Positions 8,148-17,533 are shown, numbered from the stretch's first letter. The stretch is DNA of 64,000 nt from Variovorax paradoxus (GCF_029919115.1 NZ_CP123990.1:2542001-2606000), one strand, 5' to 3'. A program made the numbers and translations. Notes: generated by a model from the sequence alone, not told the origin.

Positions 8148-11100
8148 TCAGTCGTGCGAGCCGTGCGAAGGGCGCGGCGCAGCAGGCAGCGGGTGCAGCC
8201 CGCCACCGCCCGAACCACCGTGGGACGACGGTGCCGGTGCAGCCGGATGGGCAAAGTCTTCCCCGTGCGGCACGTCGCCATGCAGCTTGAGTGCGCGGTT
8301 GCCCGCAAGGCGGCGCATCAGCACGTAGAACACCGGCGTCAGGAACAGGCCGAAAGCCGTCACGCCGATCATCCCGGCGAACACCGCCACACCCATGGCC
8401 TTGCGCATTTCAGAACCAGCGCCGGTCGACAGCACGAGGGGCAACACGCCCATCACGAAGGCCAGCGAGGTCATGAGAATCGGGCGCAGGCGCAGGCGGC
8501 TGGCTTCGATCGCAGCCTGGATGGGCGTGCGGCCGGCAAACTCGAGCTCCCGCGCAAACTCCACGATCAGGATCGCGTTCTTCGCACTCAGCCCCACCAG
8601 CACGATCAACCCGATCTGCGTGAAGACGTTGTTGTCACCCCCCGATATCCACACACCCGTCATCGCGGCCAGGATGCCCATGGGCACGATCAGGATGATG
8701 GCGATGGGCAGCGTCAGGCTTTCATACTGCGCGGCCAGCACAAGGAACACCAGCAGGATGGCCAGCGGGAACACCAGGAAGGCCGAGTTGCCGGCCAGGA
8801 TTTCCTGGTAGGTCAGTTCGGTCCACTCGAAGCTCACGCCCTTGGGCAGCGTCTCGGCCGCAATCTTGGTGATCGCGTCCTGCGCCTGGCCCGACGAATA
8901 GCCGGGGGCCGGGCCGCCGTTGATGTCGGCGGCAAGGTAGCCGTTGTAGCGCATGGCGCGTTCCGGGCCGAAGGTCGAATTCACCTTCATGAGCGCCGAC
9001 AGCGGCACCATCTCGCCCGAGGTCGAGCGCACCTTCAGCATGCCCACGTCTTCGGCACGGGCGCGGTAAGGCGCATCGGCCTGCACACGCACGCTGTACG
9101 TGCGGCCGAACTTGTTGAAGTCGTTCGCGTAGAGGCTACCGAGATAGATCTGCATGGTGTCGAAGATGTCCGTCACCGGCACGCCGAGCTGGCGGGCCTT
9201 GGTGCGGTCGATGTCCGCATACAGCTGCGGCACGTTGACCTGCCAGCTCGTGAACATGCCCGTGAGCTCGGGCGCGGCATAGGCCTTGGCCATGAAGGCC
9301 TTCACCGCGGCGTCCATCTGGTCGTAGCCCACCGATGCGCGGTCTTCCAGCTGCAGCTTGAAGCCGCCCGTGGTGCCCAGGCCCGCCACCGGCGGCGGCG
9401 GGAACATCACGATGAACGCGTCCTGGATGCTGGCAAAGGCACCGTTGAGTTGGCCGGCCACGGCACCGCCGCTCTGGTCGGCGCGCTTGCGCTGGTCGAA
9501 GGGCTTGAGCGTGGCAAACACGATGCCCGAGTTCGAGCTGTTGGTGAAGCCGTTGATCGACAGGCCCGGGAACGCAATGGCGTCTTCCACGTTCGGGTTC
9601 TTCTTCATGATCTCGCCCATGCGCTGGATCACTTCGTCGGTGCGGTCGAGCGTGGCGCCGTCGGGAAGTTGGGCAAAACCGATCAGGTATTGCTTGTCCT
9701 GCGCCGGCACAAAGCCGCTGGGCACCGCCTTGAAGAGGCCGAAGGTCACGCCGATCAGCGCAAGGTAGATCACCAGCATCAGCGTCTTGCGCGAGATCAC
9801 GCTCTTGACGCCGCCGCTATAGGCTTCCGAGCCGCGGCTGAAGAGCTTGTTGAAGCCGCGGAACAGCCAGCCGAAGGCCTTGTCCATGCCGCGGGTGAGC
9901 GCGTCCTTGGGCTGGTCGTGGCCGCGCAGCAGCAACGCGGCGAGTGCGGGCGACAGCGTGAGCGAGTTGATGGCAGAGATCACCGTCGAGATCGCGATGG
10001 TCACCGCGAACTGGCGATAGAACTGGCCCGTGAGGCCGCTGATGAAAGCCAGCGGAACGAACACGGCCACCAGCACCAGCGCAATCGCGATGATGGGCCC
10101 CGACACTTCGCGCATCGCGCGGTAGGTTGCTTCTCGCGGCGTCAGCCCGGCCTCGATGTTCCGCTCGACGTTTTCCACCACCACGATGGCGTCGTCCACA
10201 ACGATACCGATGGCCAGCACCAGCCCGAACAAGCTCAGCGCGTTGATGGAAAAGCCCAGCACGTGCAGCACCGCGAAGGTACCGATCACCGACACCGGCA
10301 CGGCCAGCAGCGGAATGATGGAGGCGCGCCAGGTCTGCAGGAACAGGATCACGACCAGCACCACCAGCAGGATGGCTTCGAGCAGCGTGTGGATCACCGA
10401 TTCGATCGATGCGCGCACGAACTGCGTCGGGTCATACGCAATGCGATATTCCAGGCCCTCGGGCATGTTCTTGTTGAGCTCGGCCATCGTCTTGCGCACG
10501 TTGGACGAGATGTCGAGCGCGTTGGAACCAGGCGCCTGGAACACGCCCATGCCAACGGCCGGGTCGTTGTTCAGCAGCGAACGCAGCGAGTAGTCGGCAG
10601 CACCCATTTCAAGGCGGCCGATGTCGCGCAGCCGGGTCACGGCGCCGTCGGTGCCGCTCTTCACGATGATGTCGCCGAACTCTTCCTCGCTCTGAAGGCG
10701 CCCTTGCGCATTGATCGACAGCTGCATGTCCACGCCCGAGAGGCCCGGCGAAGCGCCGACCACACCGGCCGCGGCCTGCACGTTCTGGCCGCGGATGGCA
10801 GCCACCACGTCGCTGGCCGAGAGGCCGCGTTGCGCAACCTTTTGCGGGTCGAGCCACACGCGCATCGAGTAGTCGCCGCCGCCGAAGATCTGCACCTGGC
10901 CCACGCCTTCGATGCGCGCGAGCGGGTCCTTCACGTTCAGCACCGCGTAGTTGCGCAGGTAGTTGATGTCGTAGCGGTTGTTCGGCGAGACGAGGTGAAC
11001 CACCATCGTCAGGTCGGGCGCGCTCTTGACGGTCGTGATGCCCAGGCGCCGCACTTCTTCGGGCAGGCGCGGCTCGGCTTGCGAGACGCGGTTCTGCACC

Positions 11101-11423
11101 AGCTGCTGGGCCTTGTCGGGATCGGTGCCGAGGCGGAAGGTCACCGTCAGCGTCATCACGCCGTCGGTGGTGGCCTGGCTGCCCATGTAGAGCATGCCTT
11201 CGACGCCGTTGATCTGCTCTTCGAGCGGCGTGGCCACGGTTTCGGCAATCACCTTGGGATTGGCGCCCGGGTACTGGGCGCGCACCACCACCGAAGGCGG
11301 CGCGACTTCGGGGTATTCCGAAATCGGCAACCCGCGCAGCGCGATCAGGCCGGCTATCAATATCAATAGCGACAGCACGCCGGCAAAGATCGGCCGGTCG
11401 ATGAAGAATTTAGAGAGATTCAT
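8148..11423 (-). CDS. ceoB: RND multidrug efflux pump, inner-membrane subunit (CeoB/BpeF/MexF type)
   Basis: Proton-driven HAE1 exporter, 1091 residues. It starts MNLSKFFIDRPIFAGVLSLL and has twelve predicted membrane helices and two large periplasmic loops. The proton-relay pair is visible in GIVVDDAIVVVENVE (TM4). The N terminus is closest to MexF-like pumps. In this family typical substrates are chloramphenicol, trimethoprim and fluoroquinolones; substrates here are inferred only. The C terminus carries a Gly/His/Ser-rich tail of about 40 residues (ending GGGLHPLPAAPRPSHGSHD), longer than usual. Confidence 0.94.
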   Translation of the reverse strand: MNLSKFFIDRPIFAGVLSLLILIAGLIALRGLPISEYPEVAPPSVVVRAQYPGANPKVIAETVATPLEEQINGVEGMLYMGSQATTDGVMTLTVTFRLGTDPDKAQQLVQNRVSQAEPRLPEEVRRLGITTVKSAPDLTMVVHLVSPNNRYDINYLRNYAVLNVKDPLARIEGVGQVQIFGGGDYSMRVWLDPQKVAQRGLSASDVVAAIRGQNVQAAAGVVGASPGLSGVDMQLSINAQGRLQSEEEFGDIIVKSGTDGAVTRLRDIGRLEMGAADYSLRSLLNNDPAVGMGVFQAPGSNALDISSNVRKTMAELNKNMPEGLEYRIAYDPTQFVRASIESVIHTLLEAILLVVLVVILFLQTWRASIIPLLAVPVSVIGTFAVLHVLGFSINALSLFGLVLAIGIVVDDAIVVVENVERNIEAGLTPREATYRAMREVSGPIIAIALVLVAVFVPLAFISGLTGQFYRQFAVTIAISTVISAINSLTLSPALAALLLRGHDQPKDALTRGMDKAFGWLFRGFNKLFSRGSEAYSGGVKSVISRKTLMLVIYLALIGVTFGLFKAVPSGFVPAQDKQYLIGFAQLPDGATLDRTDEVIQRMGEIMKKNPNVEDAIAFPGLSINGFTNSSNSGIVFATLKPFDQRKRADQSGGAVAGQLNGAFASIQDAFIVMFPPPPVAGLGTTGGFKLQLEDRASVGYDQMDAAVKAFMAKAYAAPELTGMFTSWQVNVPQLYADIDRTKARQLGVPVTDIFDTMQIYLGSLYANDFNKFGRTYSVRVQADAPYRARAEDVGMLKVRSTSGEMVPLSALMKVNSTFGPERAMRYNGYLAADINGGPAPGYSSGQAQDAITKIAAETLPKGVSFEWTELTYQEILAGNSAFLVFPLAILLVFLVLAAQYESLTLPIAIILIVPMGILAAMTGVWISGGDNNVFTQIGLIVLVGLSAKNAILIVEFARELEFAGRTPIQAAIEASRLRLRPILMTSLAFVMGVLPLVLSTGAGSEMRKAMGVAVFAGMIGVTAFGLFLTPVFYVLMRRLAGNRALKLHGDVPHGEDFAHPAAPAPSSHGGSGGGGLHPLPAAPRPSHGSHD

Positions 11424-11463
11424 GTTGTTTCTCCGGCGAGCGCAAATGCGCTCCCCTCCGAGT

Positions 11464-12714
11464 TCAGGACTTCGCGGCTTCCGCGACGCGTTCCGGTTGT
11501 TGTTGCTTGGTGTCGGCCTTGGCGTCCATCGTCACGTTCTGCGGCACCACCAGCGCGCCGGGGCGGATGTGCTGCAGGCCGTTCACCACCACGCGCTCGC
11601 CGGCCTTCAGGCCCTTGCTCACCACGCGCAGCCCGTTGACGGATGCGCCGAGCGTCACTTCGCGGTACATGGCCTTGTTGTCTTCGCCCACGACCATCAC
11701 GAACTTCTTGTTCTGGTCGGTGCCGATGGCGCGTTCGCTCACCAGCAATGCGGCGTCGTTGCGTGCCTGGCCCATGCGGATGCGGGCAAACTGGCCCGGA
11801 ATGAGCGCGCCGTCCTTGTTGTCGAACGAGGCGCGAACGCGCACCGTGCCGCTGCGGGCATCGACCTGGTTGTCGATCAGCTGCAGCTTGCCGATGAAAG
11901 GCGTGCCGTCGAAGCCCGAGGTACCCATCTGCACCGGGATGCTCTCGATCTGGCCGCGTGCGCTGGCGCCGCTCGGCAGGTCTTTGAGTGCGCGCGTGAT
12001 CACCTGCTCATCGGCATCGAAGCTCGCGTAGATCGGGCTCACCGACACCAGCGTGGTCAGCACCGGCGCGCCGGGGCCGGCGGCCACCAGGTTGCCCTGG
12101 GTCACTTCGAGCTTGCCGATGCGGCCCGACACGGGTGCACGCACTTGCGTGTAGCCCAGGTTGAGGCGTGCCGACTGCAGCGTCGCTTGCGCGGCACGCA
12201 GGTTGGCATCGGCTTCGCGGCTGGCATTCACACGTTCGTCATATTCGCGCTGGGCAATGGCCTGCTGGTCCCACAGGCGCTTGGCGCGCTCCTGCTCGCT
12301 GCGGCTGAAGGCCTGGCGGGCCTGCGCCGACGCCACCTGGGCTTCGGCACGCTCCACCTCGGCGGCGTACGGCGCGGGGTCGATGGTGATCAGCAGGTCG
12401 CCCTGCTTCACCAATGCGCCTTCGCGGAAGTGCACCGCCTGCACGGCGCCCGCCACGCGGGAGCGCACATCGACGCGCTGCACGGCTTCGAGCCGGCCCG
12501 AGAACTCGTCCCAGGCGTTGATTTCGCTCTGGGCCACGGTGGCCACGGATACCGGCGTGCCCTGTTGCGCCGCAGCGGGTGCCGTGGCCTCCGCCTTGAA
12601 GCTGTGCATGCCCAGCACTGCGGCGGCCACGGCCAGCAGTGCGGTGAGCCCGGTCACTGTGGGCCACAGGCCCTTGCGGGCGACGGAAGACAGTTTTTGC
12701 TTATTGTTCGACAT
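11464..12714 (-). CDS. ceoA: RND efflux periplasmic adaptor (CeoA/BpeE/MexE type)
   Basis: Membrane-fusion protein linking pump and channel, 416 residues from MSNNKQKLSS, with AAGGA 10-14 bases upstream. One N-terminal hydrophobic segment serves as anchor or signal, with no lipobox cysteine. Next come the lipoyl half (SRVAGAVQAVHFREGALVKQ), a helical hairpin, the second lipoyl half (RAPVSGRIGKLEVTQGNLV) and a beta-barrel region. It is 40 bases upstream of the pump gene. It is the first of the three pump genes and likely follows the lipase-like gene on one transcript. Confidence 0.92.
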   Translation of the reverse strand: MSNNKQKLSSVARKGLWPTVTGLTALLAVAAAVLGMHSFKAEATAPAAAQQGTPVSVATVAQSEINAWDEFSGRLEAVQRVDVRSRVAGAVQAVHFREGALVKQGDLLITIDPAPYAAEVERAEAQVASAQARQAFSRSEQERAKRLWDQQAIAQREYDERVNASREADANLRAAQATLQSARLNLGYTQVRAPVSGRIGKLEVTQGNLVAAGPGAPVLTTLVSVSPIYASFDADEQVITRALKDLPSGASARGQIESIPVQMGTSGFDGTPFIGKLQLIDNQVDARSGTVRVRASFDNKDGALIPGQFARIRMGQARNDAALLVSERAIGTDQNKKFVMVVGEDNKAMYREVTLGASVNGLRVVSKGLKAGERVVVNGLQHIRPGALVVPQNVTMDAKADTKQQQPERVAEAAKS

Positions 12715-12866
12715 GATGGTTCGTCCTTCTCGATGACTTTTTGGGATGCAACAGGCCACCCCGGCGCTTTTGGCGCCAGGAGGCGGATTTCTAAGATTGA
12801 CCGGGGTTACCGGTGGGCCGGGGAAAGTCGTCGCGACGTCTGGCTGGGCTGCCGCGACCGGCCCAC

Positions 12867-13748
12867 CTAGCTGGGCTTGGGTGCTACCGGGGGCGGCGTG
12901 GTGGCACTGAAAAATTCGCGGAAGTGCTGCTGCACGCTGGCTTCGCAGGCCTTGCAGCCCGATGGCTCGGGGTCGTACAGCGCCTTGGGCCAGTTGGCGG
13001 CGCCGGGCAGCACGCTGCTCGTCACGTCGATGCCGGCTGCGCGCAGGCGGCCGGCAAAAGTCAGCGCCTCGTCGCGCATGGCATCGTCGGCGCCCACCAG
13101 CACCAGCGCGGGTGCCAGGGCTCCGAGCCGGAGCGACCCGCTAGGCACGGCGTAGGGATGGGTCGCGTTCGAGGGGCAGCTCAGGTACTTTTCCCAGCCC
13201 TTGGCCCAGCGGCATTCGGCTTCGTCGTTGGTCGCCTTGCGCAGCGACGCGGTGCCGGCGCACGGGTCGAGCATGGGCGAGAGAAGGATCTGCCCGGCCA
13301 GCGGCGGATGGGCCCGGTCGCGGGCGATCAGCGCCACCCCGGCGGCCAGGTTGCCGCCGGCTTCTTCGCCGGCCAGGTACACCTGGGCGCCCTTGCCGCC
13401 GAGCTTGACGCGCTGCTTGTAGAGCCACTCGAGCGCCGCATAGCCCACCTCGATGGGCTCGGGGAACGGCGATTCGGGTGCCAGCGGATACGCCACCGAT
13501 ACCACCACCGCACCGGCCCCTGCCAGCAGCCGGGCCACGTTGCGCCCGTTGTCCAGGTTGCCGCAAACGAAGGTACCGCCGTGGAAATGCAGCACCAGCG
13601 GCACCGTTTCACCGCGCGGGCGTTGCCCGTAGACCCGGGCATCCACCGGCGCACGGCCGGGCAGCTCGATCGAAAGATCGGCTTCCACGCCTTGCGCCGC
13701 GGCGAGGGCAGCGGCTTCGGCAGAGCGGGACGACGGACGGGGTGACAT
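12867..13748 (-). CDS. llpE: LlpE-like alpha/beta-hydrolase homologue lacking catalytic Ser and His
   Basis: 293-residue protein of the hormone-sensitive-lipase fold. The oxyanion region HFHGGTF (54-60) and the aspartate in GADDAMRDE (Asp222) are present. At the nucleophile elbow, where the family has GDSAGG, this protein reads GEEAGG (127-132), placing Glu at position 129. Where the family has PGMIHGF it reads PGAANWP, placing Asn at 252. Ser and His of the triad are therefore missing. A GCKAC cysteine pair lies near the C terminus. Its position between a divergent LysR gene and the adaptor matches llpE of Burkholderia ceo/bpe operons; the symbol is by synteny. It is probably non-catalytic. 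Confidence 0.82.
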   Translation of the reverse strand: MSPRPSSRSAEAAALAAAQGVEADLSIELPGRAPVDARVYGQRPRGETVPLVLHFHGGTFVCGNLDNGRNVARLLAGAGAVVVSVAYPLAPESPFPEPIEVGYAALEWLYKQRVKLGGKGAQVYLAGEEAGGNLAAGVALIARDRAHPPLAGQILLSPMLDPCAGTASLRKATNDEAECRWAKGWEKYLSCPSNATHPYAVPSGSLRLGALAPALVLVGADDAMRDEALTFAGRLRAAGIDVTSSVLPGAANWPKALYDPEPSGCKACEASVQQHFREFFSATTPPPVAPKPS

Positions 13749-13931
13749 GGGGGCAACCTCAGGAGGATTGGCGATAGTCGAAATATAAGGCGGCCAGTGT
13801 GGCGTTAAACAGGCAACCTGCCCCTACTCTGTTTCCAAACGGCGAACAATCCGGGAAACGATAGGGATTGTCACCTTGTGTGAGAATCCGCTCCCCCTCG
13901 GCAGCGGCCGGGTCCCCAGGAACAGTCATCA

Positions 13932-14846
13932 ATGGATCAAATCCAGGCAATGCGGATCTTTGTCCGCGTGGTGGAAGCAGGCACCTTCACTCGGGCCGCG
14001 GATTCGCTCGCCCTGCCAAAGGGGACGGTCACCAAGCAGATCCAGGCGCTGGAATCGCGCCTGCGGGTGAAGCTGCTCAACCGCACCACGCGGCGCGTCA
14101 CGGTAACGCCCGACGGCGCGGCCTATTACGAACGCGCGGCGCGCCTCCTGAACGACTTCGACGACATCGAAGCCAGCATGACCAATGCGCAGGCCAACCC
14201 CACGGGGCGGCTGCGCATCGACGTTGGCACCTCGGTGGCGCGGCTGGTCATCCTGCCCGCGCTGGCCACCTTCTGCGACCGCTACCCCGAAATCCAGGTC
14301 GACCTGGGCGTGAGCGACCGCACGGTCGACCTCATCACCGACAACGTCGACTGCGTGATCCGGGCCGGCGAGCTGAGCGACCAGTCGCTGGTGGCGCGGC
14401 GCATCGGCACCCTGCACTTCGTCACGGTGGCATCGCCCGCCTACATCAAGCGCTACGGCATTCCGCAGCACCCCAACGACATCGAGAAGCGGCATCACGT
14501 AGTGAGCTACTTTTCAGGCAGCACGCGGCGCATCTACCCGCACGAGTTCAAGAAAGGCGACGAGACCATCGAGCTCAACGGGCCGTACCGCGTGTCGGTG
14601 AACGAGAGCAACGCCCACATGGCGGCGGTGCTCGGCGGCTTTGGCATTTCGCAGTGCATCACCTTCATGGCCGAGCCGCTCCTGGAGAGCGGCGAACTGA
14701 TCGAGGTGCTGTCGGACTGGCACCGCGACCCGCTGCCGATTCATGTGGTCTACCCGCCCAATCGCCACCTGAGCGCGAAGGTGCGGGCGTTCGTGGATTG
14801 GGCGGCCGAGCTGTTTGCGAAGAACCCGCGGCTGCAGCGGCGCTGA
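13932..14846 (+). CDS. ceoR: LysR-family regulator of the efflux operon (CeoR/BpeT type)
   Basis: 304-residue LysR regulator. The winged helix-turn-helix covers about residues 1-60 (MDQIQAMRIFVRVVEAGTFT...), followed by a two-lobed inducer-binding domain. It is divergent from the llpE-like gene with 183 bases between, the layout of ceoR/bpeT with their pump operons. By analogy it would activate the pump in response to an aromatic acid or similar inducer. The assignment to this operon comes from position and family, not from a visible ligand motif. Confidence 0.85.
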   Translation: MDQIQAMRIFVRVVEAGTFTRAADSLALPKGTVTKQIQALESRLRVKLLNRTTRRVTVTPDGAAYYERAARLLNDFDDIEASMTNAQANPTGRLRIDVGTSVARLVILPALATFCDRYPEIQVDLGVSDRTVDLITDNVDCVIRAGELSDQSLVARRIGTLHFVTVASPAYIKRYGIPQHPNDIEKRHHVVSYFSGSTRRIYPHEFKKGDETIELNGPYRVSVNESNAHMAAVLGGFGISQCITFMAEPLLESGELIEVLSDWHRDPLPIHVVYPPNRHLSAKVRAFVDWAAELFAKNPRLQRR

Positions 14847-14870
14847 GCCGTCTTAGCGGCCTAGCCGGCT

Positions 14871-15347
14871 TCACTCGGCCGGGCCGAACACCGGTTCGCA
14901 GCGCACCTCGGTCTTGACCGAGTTGGCAATGAAGCATTCTTCATGCGCCCGGTGGTGCATGTGCTCGATCTGCTCGCGCGTAGGCAGGTTGGCGCCGGAG
15001 AAGGTGACCTCCGGACGGAGCGTGACCACCGTCATCGCGAGCCTGCCTTCGGCGTTCTTTTCCATGATGCCGCTCGCCGCGTCGAAATAGCGGTCGACGG
15101 TGAATTTGCGCTTCACCGCCATGGTGAGGAACCACAGCATGTGGCAGCTCGAGAGCGAAGCGACGAAGGCTTCTTCGGGGTCGACCGCCGCCGCATCCGA
15201 AAACGGCAGCGGCACCACGTGCGGCGACGAGGAGCCCGGCACTTCCGCGCCGCCGTCGAAGCGCATCGAATGCCTTCTGCTGTAGCTGTTGCCGAGAAAG
15301 TCCTGCTCGCCTCGCTGCCAGAGGATCTCTGCCGTGTACTGGGCCAT
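14871..15347 (-). CDS. OsmC/Ohr-family peroxidase-like protein
   Basis: 158-residue OsmC-fold protein. Both redox cysteines expected of the family are present (LSSCHMLWF and HEECFIAN), supporting thiol-dependent peroxide reduction. The start is MAQYTAEILW; sequence upstream of it runs into lrgB. It lies 52 bases after lrgB on the same strand and may be the last gene of the long leftward string. Ohr-type and YhfA-type subgroups cannot be separated with certainty here. Confidence 0.87.
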   Translation of the reverse strand: MAQYTAEILWQRGEQDFLGNSYSRRHSMRFDGGAEVPGSSSPHVVPLPFSDAAAVDPEEAFVASLSSCHMLWFLTMAVKRKFTVDRYFDAASGIMEKNAEGRLAMTVVTLRPEVTFSGANLPTREQIEHMHHRAHEECFIANSVKTEVRCEPVFGPAE

Positions 15348-15399
15348 GCCGTGCGCTCCAAGGTCGATGGGAGCGCCATTCTGCGTCAGAAAACCCGGG

Positions 15400-16131
15400 T
15401 CAGAAAACACCCAGCAGCTTGACCAGCAACGGCACCAGCAGCGCCGTGGCAATGCCGTTCAGCCCCAGGGCCAATGCAGAAAAGGCGCCAGCCGTTTCAT
15501 TCACCTGGATGGCGCGCGCGGTGCCGATGCCGTGCGCCGCCATGCCCACGGCGAAGCCGCGCACCGCGGGCTCCTTGATGCGCAGCAGGTTCAGCAGGCC
15601 GGTTGCCATGATGGCGCCCGAAATGCCCGCGACGGCGGCGGCCACGGCAGCGAGCGACGGCAGCCCGCCGATCTTTTCGGCCACGCCCATCGCGATGGGC
15701 ATGGTGGCCGACTTGGGTGCGAGCGACATCATCAGTTCATGCGAGCCGCCCAGCACCCAGGCAATGCCGATGGCCGAGACAATGGCCGCCGCCGAGCCCA
15801 CCAGCAGCGCGACGCCGATCGGCAGCCACAGGCGGCGCAGCCGTGCGAGCTGGCCGTAGAGCGGCACGGCCAGCGCCACGGTGGCCGGGCCGATGAGAAA
15901 GTGCACGAACTTCGCGCCTTCGAAATAGGTGTCGTACGGTGTACGCGTGACGAGCAGCACCGTGACGATGACGACAACCGACACCAGCACCGGATTGACC
16001 AGCGGCCTGCTGCCGCTGCGCTTGTGCAGCCACAAGGCGCCCAGGTAGGCCAGCAGCGTGAGCGACAGCCAGAGCAGCGGCGATTGCGCCAGAAATACCC
16101 AGATCTCCGAGAGCTTCGCAGGAGCGGTCAT
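15400..16131 (-). CDS. lrgB: LrgB/CidB-family membrane protein
   Basis: 243-residue integral membrane protein with a full set of hydrophobic helices and the family features LAPKSATMPIAMGVAEKIGG and GFAVGMAAHGIGTARA. The family was first described as a murein hydrolase export regulator. Relatives carry pyruvate in Bacillus and glycolate/glycerate in plastids. The ATG overlaps the lrgA stop by 4 bases, so LrgA and LrgB are made together. Confidence 0.92.
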   Translation of the reverse strand: MTAPAKLSEIWVFLAQSPLLWLSLTLLAYLGALWLHKRSGSRPLVNPVLVSVVVIVTVLLVTRTPYDTYFEGAKFVHFLIGPATVALAVPLYGQLARLRRLWLPIGVALLVGSAAAIVSAIGIAWVLGGSHELMMSLAPKSATMPIAMGVAEKIGGLPSLAAVAAAVAGISGAIMATGLLNLLRIKEPAVRGFAVGMAAHGIGTARAIQVNETAGAFSALALGLNGIATALLVPLLVKLLGVF

Positions 16132-16481
16132 TCCGCCTCCTTGCCGGTGATGCGGATCATCCAGCGCAGGGTGAGCGCAGTCACCGCCATGGTGAAGGCC
16201 GCGCCCAAAATGCCGGCCGCAAGAAACGGCAGCCACTCGCGCCCCACCCGTTCGAAATGCAGCATGACGCCGGTCACGGCGGGAATGAACAGCAGCATGA
16301 GGTTGCGCAGCAGATGGCCGGAGGTCTCGCTCAACGCCTCGGGCACGCCGCCACGCACCAGCAGCGCGACGAAGAGCAGCAGCATGCCGATCAGCGGACC
16401 GGGAATCGGCAGGCCCAGCCACTGCACGAGCAGCTCGCCGGCCAGTTGGCAAAGAAAGAGCGTGGTGATGGCGTAGAGCAT
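16128..16481 (-). CDS. lrgA: LrgA/CidA-family membrane protein
   Basis: 117-residue protein with four hydrophobic segments and the family pattern LPIPGPLIGMLLLF. It is the partner of LrgB. I chose ATG 16481 (MLYAITTLF). A TTG at 16514, overlapping the stop of the preceding aminotransferase gene, would add 11 residues and cannot be excluded. That coupling places lrgAB directly behind cobalamin genes. Confidence 0.88.
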   Translation of the reverse strand: MLYAITTLFLCQLAGELLVQWLGLPIPGPLIGMLLLFVALLVRGGVPEALSETSGHLLRNLMLLFIPAVTGVMLHFERVGREWLPFLAAGILGAAFTMAVTALTLRWMIRITGKEAE

Positions 16482-16510
16482 GGTGGCGTTGGATTCCTGC
16501 TTGCATCCGT

Positions 16511-17533
16511 TCAATGTTCGGTGGCTTTTGCCACCCGTGTCCAGGCCTCCTCCAGCGCCTGCTGGCTTTGCGGGGGCAACACACCCAGCCGCACGTAGCC
16601 CGGCAGGCCAAAGGATGCGCAGTCGCGCAGCTTGATGCCTTCAATACGCAATTCTGCGGCGAGCTTCGGATACGGCACATCGGTGCGCGCGCAGAAAAAA
16701 TTGGCGTCGCTGGGCAGGCACTGCCAACCCAGCGATTCGCAGAGGGCCCGTTGCTGCGCCTTCCAAGCTCGCAAGGTGCTCAGGCTTTGCGTGAGCCACG
16801 CCTGGGCTTCATCGCCGGACCAGGTTTCGAGCATTGCCACGCCGTGCGCGCCGATGGGCCATGAAGGTGACAGTTGCTCGATGCGTTGACTCAGCGCCGC
16901 GGCCCCATCGTTTTCGGGTGCAACGGCATAGGCGGCGCGAATGCCGGTCAAGCCCATCGCCTTGTTCGGCGTCCACAGCTGCCAGACGCGATTGCGTTGC
17001 GCGGCGTCGAACGACGGGCGGCCTTCCAGGCGCAGCGGCTCGTAGGCCATGTCGAGCACGCAGGCACCGTCTGCGTCCACGTGTGGCACGAGATCGGCTT
17101 GGCCCAATGGGCTCGACGGCTCGCAGCACCAGCGCAGCGCCGGCTTTCCCCGGGGTTCGGCGGTGCGCAACACCTGCAGGCCCCAGGCCAATGCCGCGCG
17201 CTCGTAGTCGCCGTAGCTGTGCACCGGCAGGCAGACCTCCAGGCCGCCGCCTTGCGCCCAGGCGGCGGTAATCCGATGAATGAATTCGCTCGCGCTTGCG
17301 GCAATGACCACGCGTTCGGCGGCCACGCCATGCAAGGCTGCCAATGCGCGGCGCAGCGACGTGTAGGCCGGGTCCGGGTAGTGCGCCGGATCGGCTGCGC
17401 GCAGCGCTGCCAGAACGGCAGGGCACGGACCCACGGCGTTGCCGTTGGTCGAGAAATCGTGCCGCGCCGCGCCGGCCCCGTCGGGACCGCCATGATGCGA
17501 ATAGCTCGATGTCGTTCGTCGTTCCTGTGTCAT
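16511..17533 (-). CDS. cobD: Threonine-phosphate decarboxylase-like aminotransferase (CobD/CobC type)
   Basis: Class I/II PLP enzyme of 340 residues. In this family the enzyme decarboxylates L-threonine-O-3-phosphate to (R)-1-amino-2-propanol phosphate for the cobalamin aminopropanol arm. The PLP lysine is in WTPNKAMGLTG, and HDFSTNGNAVGP at the N terminus fits the family opening (DFSxNxNPxGP). The ATG at 17533 overlaps the cbiB stop; an in-frame ATG two codons upstream is also possible. Naming follows Salmonella CobD; the aerobic-pathway literature uses CobC. Confidence 0.88.
   Translation of the reverse strand: MTQERRTTSSYSHHGGPDGAGAARHDFSTNGNAVGPCPAVLAALRAADPAHYPDPAYTSLRRALAALHGVAAERVVIAASASEFIHRITAAWAQGGGLEVCLPVHSYGDYERAALAWGLQVLRTAEPRGKPALRWCCEPSSPLGQADLVPHVDADGACVLDMAYEPLRLEGRPSFDAAQRNRVWQLWTPNKAMGLTGIRAAYAVAPENDGAAALSQRIEQLSPSWPIGAHGVAMLETWSGDEAQAWLTQSLSTLRAWKAQQRALCESLGWQCLPSDANFFCARTDVPYPKLAAELRIEGIKLRDCASFGLPGYVRLGVLPPQSQQALEEAWTRVAKATEH

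Noticed and set aside
8154..11369. About 1070-codon plus-strand frame
   Set aside because: Exact antisense of the ceoB pump, with low-complexity His/Gln/Arg/Glu composition.
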